Virus record (IMG/VR): IMGVR_UViG_3300009496_000029
Span: 1-34,518 of that record
Length of the DNA: 34,518 nt
Source: a virus
Strand: one strand, 5' to 3'
This document shows, in pieces, positions 31,620 through 34,518 of the stretch (the first letter of the stretch is position 1; every line of letters begins with the position of its first letter). The position numbers and the translations under genes were made by a program. The notes below the pieces were generated by a model. It did not search any database. It worked only from the letters and a program-made list of their open reading frames with translations, and had not been told where the DNA came from.

Positions 31620-32429
31620 ATGGATAACAAGAAATTTGAAAAGTTAATAGACCTCATTATTAATGAGAATGAAGAACAAGCATCAGAATTGTTCCACGAC
31701 ATTGTTATAGAGAAATCTAAAGCAATTTACGAATCTATCATGGAAGACGAAATGATGGACGATGACGACCTAGACGAAGGCATCGGCGGACAAGTAGGCG
31801 ACCTACTTGACGAGATCAATGCTGAAGAACAAGGCGTTAAAGAAGAAGATGAAATTGATGTAGACTCTGAAGAAGTATTTGACATCGGTGGCGATGACGA
31901 AGAAGTTGAAGGATCAATAGACATCGAAGCGAATTCATCAGACGAAGTTGAAGATGCAGTTATCCGCATTGAAGACAAACTTGATGACTTAATGGCAGAA
32001 TTTGAAGAGATCATGGGCAAAGAAGATGATTTAGAAGACCGTGATGACGAAATGGACGCAGACTTACATGACATCGAAGACGAAGTAGCAGACGCTCCTG
32101 AAGTAGATGTTGATGTAAATGTTGATGACGAAGAATTAGTTGCAGAAGCAATTACACTTCAAAAAGTCACAGCAAAAATGGGCGACAATGGCGAACAAAC
32201 TAGAAGCCCAGTAGACGCAAACTCAGGTCAAAAAGGAATGGACTCACATCCAGTAGACTTTGACAAAGGTAGTGATGAAAAAGGACGTCCTAATCCAACA
32301 GCAAAAGATATTGATGGCGCATCAACCTGGCAGAATCAACCTGGCAAAAATGCTAAAGCACTAAGCGCCGCACCAAAGCCAGTGACTGCACAGGCTTCAG
32401 GTACAAACACTAAATCTGTAATTGACTAG
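31620..32429 (+). CDS. Acidic prohead core protein (gp67/gp68-like)
   Basis: 269 residues from the ATG behind AGGAG. The N-terminus 'KFEKLIDLIINENEEQASELFHDIVIEKSKAIYESIMEDE' resembles the helical start of T4 gp67 ('AARKLFAEAMAARTIDLIKEEK' type), and as in gp67 a strongly acidic part follows (about 41-185, dominated by Asp and Glu). The last 80 residues are less charged (EAITLQKVTAKMGDNG, then PVDANSGQKGMDSHP). T4 gp67 has 80 residues, so this is a much enlarged version or a gp67/68 composite. Located before gp21, it should form part of the scaffold core degraded or trimmed by gp21. The assignment rests on position and composition plus the short N-terminal likeness. Confidence 0.68.
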   Translation: MDNKKFEKLIDLIINENEEQASELFHDIVIEKSKAIYESIMEDEMMDDDDLDEGIGGQVGDLLDEINAEEQGVKEEDEIDVDSEEVFDIGGDDEEVEGSIDIEANSSDEVEDAVIRIEDKLDDLMAEFEEIMGKEDDLEDRDDEMDADLHDIEDEVADAPEVDVDVNVDDEELVAEAITLQKVTAKMGDNGEQTRSPVDANSGQKGMDSHPVDFDKGSDEKGRPNPTAKDIDGASTWQNQPGKNAKALSAAPKPVTAQASGTNTKSVID

Positions 32430-32440
32430 GATTGATATAA

Positions 32441-33079
32441 ATGGCTTTGTATCTTAAAGAACACTTATCGTTCGATCATGCCGAAATCATGGTCGAATCC
32501 GTTAAGGAAGGCGATACAGATTTAAAGACCCTTTTTATGAAGGGCATCTTTATTCAAGGTGGAGTTAAAAACGCAAATGAGCGAGTTTACCCCATTGATG
32601 AAATAGAGACAGCCGTAGAAACACTGAATACTCAGATTAAAGAAGGGAATTCAGTTTTAGGTGAAGTTGACCATCCAGATGATTTAAAAATCAACTTAGA
32701 TCGTGTGTCACACATGATCACTAAGATGTGGATGGATGGACCAAATGGCTACGGCAAATTAAAGATTTTACCAACTCCAATGGGTCAGTTAGTTCAGACC
32801 ATGTTAGAGTCAGGGGTGAAACTCGGTGTATCTAGTAGAGGTAGCGGCAACGTTAACGATATGGATGGTCGAGTCAGTGATTTCGAAATAATCACTGTAG
32901 ACATTGTTGCTCAACCAAGTGCACCAAATGCTTATCCTAAAGCAATATACGAGGGCCTCATGAATATGAAGCACGGACATAAAGTTTTAGAAGTAGCACG
33001 AGAAGCACGAGGCAACAAGAAAGTAGAACGGTATTTGAAAGACGAGATTAATCGTCTGATCAAAGACTTAAAAATATAA
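32441..33079 (+). CDS. gp21: Prohead core protease gp21
   Basis: 212 residues, equal to the T4 enzyme in length. GEVDHPD (His78) and LGVSSRGSG (Ser131/Ser132) carry the catalytic His and Ser of the T4 gp21 family (herpesvirus-type fold), followed by DFEIITVDIVAQPSAPNAYP (Asp154). The enzyme cleaves scaffold and capsid precursors after Glu at (Leu/Ile)-X-Glu sites once the prohead is complete, and removes itself. AGGA lies about 10 bases before the ATG. The gene lies between the acidic core and scaffold genes, as in T4. Confidence 0.95.
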   Translation: MALYLKEHLSFDHAEIMVESVKEGDTDLKTLFMKGIFIQGGVKNANERVYPIDEIETAVETLNTQIKEGNSVLGEVDHPDDLKINLDRVSHMITKMWMDGPNGYGKLKILPTPMGQLVQTMLESGVKLGVSSRGSGNVNDMDGRVSDFEIITVDIVAQPSAPNAYPKAIYEGLMNMKHGHKVLEVAREARGNKKVERYLKDEINRLIKDLKI

Positions 33080-33094
33080 TAGAGGGGAACAAGC

Positions 33095-34204
33095 ATGATA
33101 GATGCTATTAAACCATTAATCGATTCTGGACTCATCAATGAGGATGTCGCAAGTGAATTAAACCTTACTTGGGAAACTAAATTAACTGAAGCCAAGGATC
33201 AAGTTCGTGGTGAACTCAGAAATGAATTCGCACAACGATACGAACACGACAGAAATGTGATGGTAGAAGCCCTTGATAAGATGGTGACTGAATCTCTTTC
33301 AGAGGAAATTAAAGAATTCCATGAAGAGAAGAAAGCTATTAACGAAGACCGCGTAAAAGCGAAATTGAAACTTAAAGAAAGTGCAACGAAATTTAATGAC
33401 TTCATGGTAACTAAGTTAGCAGAAGAAATTAAAGAACTACGTACAGATCGTAAGGTTCAGTTGGAAAACCAAGATAAACTTCAAAAGTTTATTGTTCATG
33501 CATTGGCTAAAGAGATCAAAGAATTTGCTCAGGATAGACAAGCAGTGGTTGAACAACGTGTCAAGTTAGTTGCAGAAGGACGTACACAACTCGAAAAACT
33601 CAAAGCGAAATTCGTTTCCGAGAGTGCTAAGAGAATCAACGTTGCAGTTACATCGAATCTTAAAGGTGAATTATCACAACTGAAAGAAGATATTAAATCC
33701 GCTAGGGAAAATAACTTCGGCAGAAAGATTTTTGAATCATTTGCAGGTGAATTCAGCACAACTTATCTTAATGATAAGGCTGAAACTCGTAAACTAGTTC
33801 AATCATTAAAAGCTAAAGACAAAAAACTAGAAGAATCAGCAGTAAGTTTAGCGAAAGCAAAAGCAATTGTTGAATCAAAAGAACGTGAAGTGAACATTAT
33901 TAAAGAATCTACTCAACGTGAAAAGACTTTAGACAACTTGTTGTCATCTTTGAACAAAGAGAAAGGTCAGGTAATGCGATCTTTATTAGAAAGTGTTCAG
34001 ACGCCTAGGCTGAAGAACGCATTTGATAAGTATTTACCAGCAGTACTGAACGAAGGAAGTAAAGCGAAATCTGAAAAGGCTCCGTTAACTGAATCTGTTC
34101 AAGTAACAGAACAATCTGGTAATAAATCTGCCAAACAAGAACGAGAAGATTACGATGCTGATTCTAGCAACGTAATTGATCTCAAGCGTCTGGCAGGGCT
34201 TTAA
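33095..34204 (+). CDS. gp22: Prohead scaffold protein gp22
   Basis: 369 residues. The N-terminus MIDAIKPLIDSGLINEDVAS, then LNLTWETKLTEAKDQVRGEL, matches marine T4-like gp22. About 50-280 is a long charged coiled coil with repeats of KLAEEIKELRTDRKVQLE type, as needed for a scaffold core. The C-terminus (LESVQTPRLKNAFDKYLPAVL, then a Ser/Glu/Lys tail) is the conserved capsid-contacting end. T4 gp22 has 269 residues. It is degraded by gp21 during head maturation. GAGGGG lies 9 bases before the ATG. Confidence 0.92.
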   Translation: MIDAIKPLIDSGLINEDVASELNLTWETKLTEAKDQVRGELRNEFAQRYEHDRNVMVEALDKMVTESLSEEIKEFHEEKKAINEDRVKAKLKLKESATKFNDFMVTKLAEEIKELRTDRKVQLENQDKLQKFIVHALAKEIKEFAQDRQAVVEQRVKLVAEGRTQLEKLKAKFVSESAKRINVAVTSNLKGELSQLKEDIKSARENNFGRKIFESFAGEFSTTYLNDKAETRKLVQSLKAKDKKLEESAVSLAKAKAIVESKEREVNIIKESTQREKTLDNLLSSLNKEKGQVMRSLLESVQTPRLKNAFDKYLPAVLNEGSKAKSEKAPLTESVQVTEQSGNKSAKQEREDYDADSSNVIDLKRLAGL

Positions 34205-34237
34205 TTAAAACTCGACATTGATTAGGAGAAATAAACC

Positions 34238-34518
34238 ATGTCAAAAGTACTCTTAGAAAGCCGTTGGGGCGAAACCAAAGAAGCTCTGTTAGAAGGCTTA
34301 AAAGGCACTCGCCGCTCAACAATGGGTGTTGTCCTTGAAAACACTCGCAAAGGACTCTTAAATGAGAATGCTACCGCAGGTAGTACCGGAGCAGGAAATA
34401 TTGCTACACTTAACCGTGTAATCTTACCAGTAATCAGAAGGGTTATGCCTACTGTTATTGCTAACGAACTAGTCGGCGTTCAGCCAATGACTGGTCCTGT
34501 TGGACAGATTCACACATT
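34238..34518 (+). CDS. gp23: Major capsid protein gp23 (partial, N-terminus only)
   Basis: The first 93 residues are visible (MSKVLLESRWGETKEALLEG...), and the gene continues beyond the window. ILPVIRRVMPTVIANELVGV followed by QPMTGPVGQIHT is the diagnostic gp23 region used in marine T4-like surveys. AGGAG lies 9 bases before the ATG. The N-terminal leader (about 1-50) would be cut off by gp21; candidate (Leu/Ile)-X-Glu-type sites such as LLE occur in it, but the true one cannot be told. It forms the hexamers of the head shell. Confidence 0.96.
   Translation, partial: MSKVLLESRWGETKEALLEGLKGTRRSTMGVVLENTRKGLLNENATAGSTGAGNIATLNRVILPVIRRVMPTVIANELVGVQPMTGPVGQIHT

Noticed and set aside
31727-32074. 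Ser-rich minus-strand open frame
   Set aside because: It is the complement of the Asp/Glu-rich acidic core gene; a Ser/Ser-rich reading is the expected shadow of GAT/GAA-rich DNA.

Overview
The window is a 34.5 kb piece of an AT-rich, T4-like (straight-tailed myovirus) phage genome. Its protein styles match the marine T4-like phages that infect cyanobacteria and SAR11-type bacteria: gp5 has no lysozyme domain, gp53 is very short, and the gp26, gp51, gp48, gp20 and gp23 sequences are of that marine type. No photosynthesis genes, tRNA genes, integrase or bacterial housekeeping genes are seen, so the host cannot be named. Both ends of the window cut through genes.

Layout: (1) 1-16600, minus strand: a baseplate cluster read from right to left, gp48 (tube cap/baseplate), gp53 (wedge), a gp27-like hub candidate, the gp5 spike, a 691-aa protein ending in a Hint-like domain, gp25, gp6, and the start of a giant structural protein in the gp7 position. 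Three of the junctions are TAATG stop/start overlaps. (2) 16601-16761: a divergent promoter region. (3) 16762-22864, plus strand: the late sigma factor gp55 and a terminator, then a tightly coupled recombination operon of gp47 (SbcD-like), a sulfotransferase-like gene, gp46 (SbcC-like), a radical SAM/SPASM-like enzyme and a Hjc-like PD-(D/E)XK nuclease. (4) 22865-23381: about 0.5 kb without a recognised gene, unusually rich in hairpins, a candidate structured RNA. (5) 23382-24445, minus strand: gp26 and a gp51-like frame that lacks a good start of its own and is joined to gp26 by a T-TTT-TTC slippery heptamer. (6) 24446-24561: a second divergent promoter region. (7) 24562-34518, plus strand: a tape-measure candidate, portal gp20, an SGNH-hydrolase-like gene, a small unknown gene, an acidic prohead core protein, prohead protease gp21, scaffold gp22 and the start of major capsid protein gp23.

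How the parts work together: gp55 is expected to direct RNA polymerase to T4-style late promoters (TATAAATA in T4). Sites matching NNTAAATA lie in intergenic gaps before gp55, gp48, gp6, gp26, the tape-measure candidate, gp20 and the acidic core gene. Both divergent regions carry a face-to-face pair of them. The late genes make the head (gp20, core, gp21, gp22, gp23) and the tail/baseplate. gp46/gp47 and the Hjc-like nuclease would serve recombination-dependent replication and branch resolution.

The most notable observations are the likely programmed -1 frameshift making a gp26-gp51 fusion (the arrangement of lambda gpG/gpGT tail chaperones), the hairpin-rich intergenic RNA candidate, the Hint-like domain with a terminal His-Asn but a lost block-B His, and three enzyme genes (sulfotransferase-like, radical SAM, SGNH hydrolase-like) inserted into otherwise conserved T4-like gene orders.
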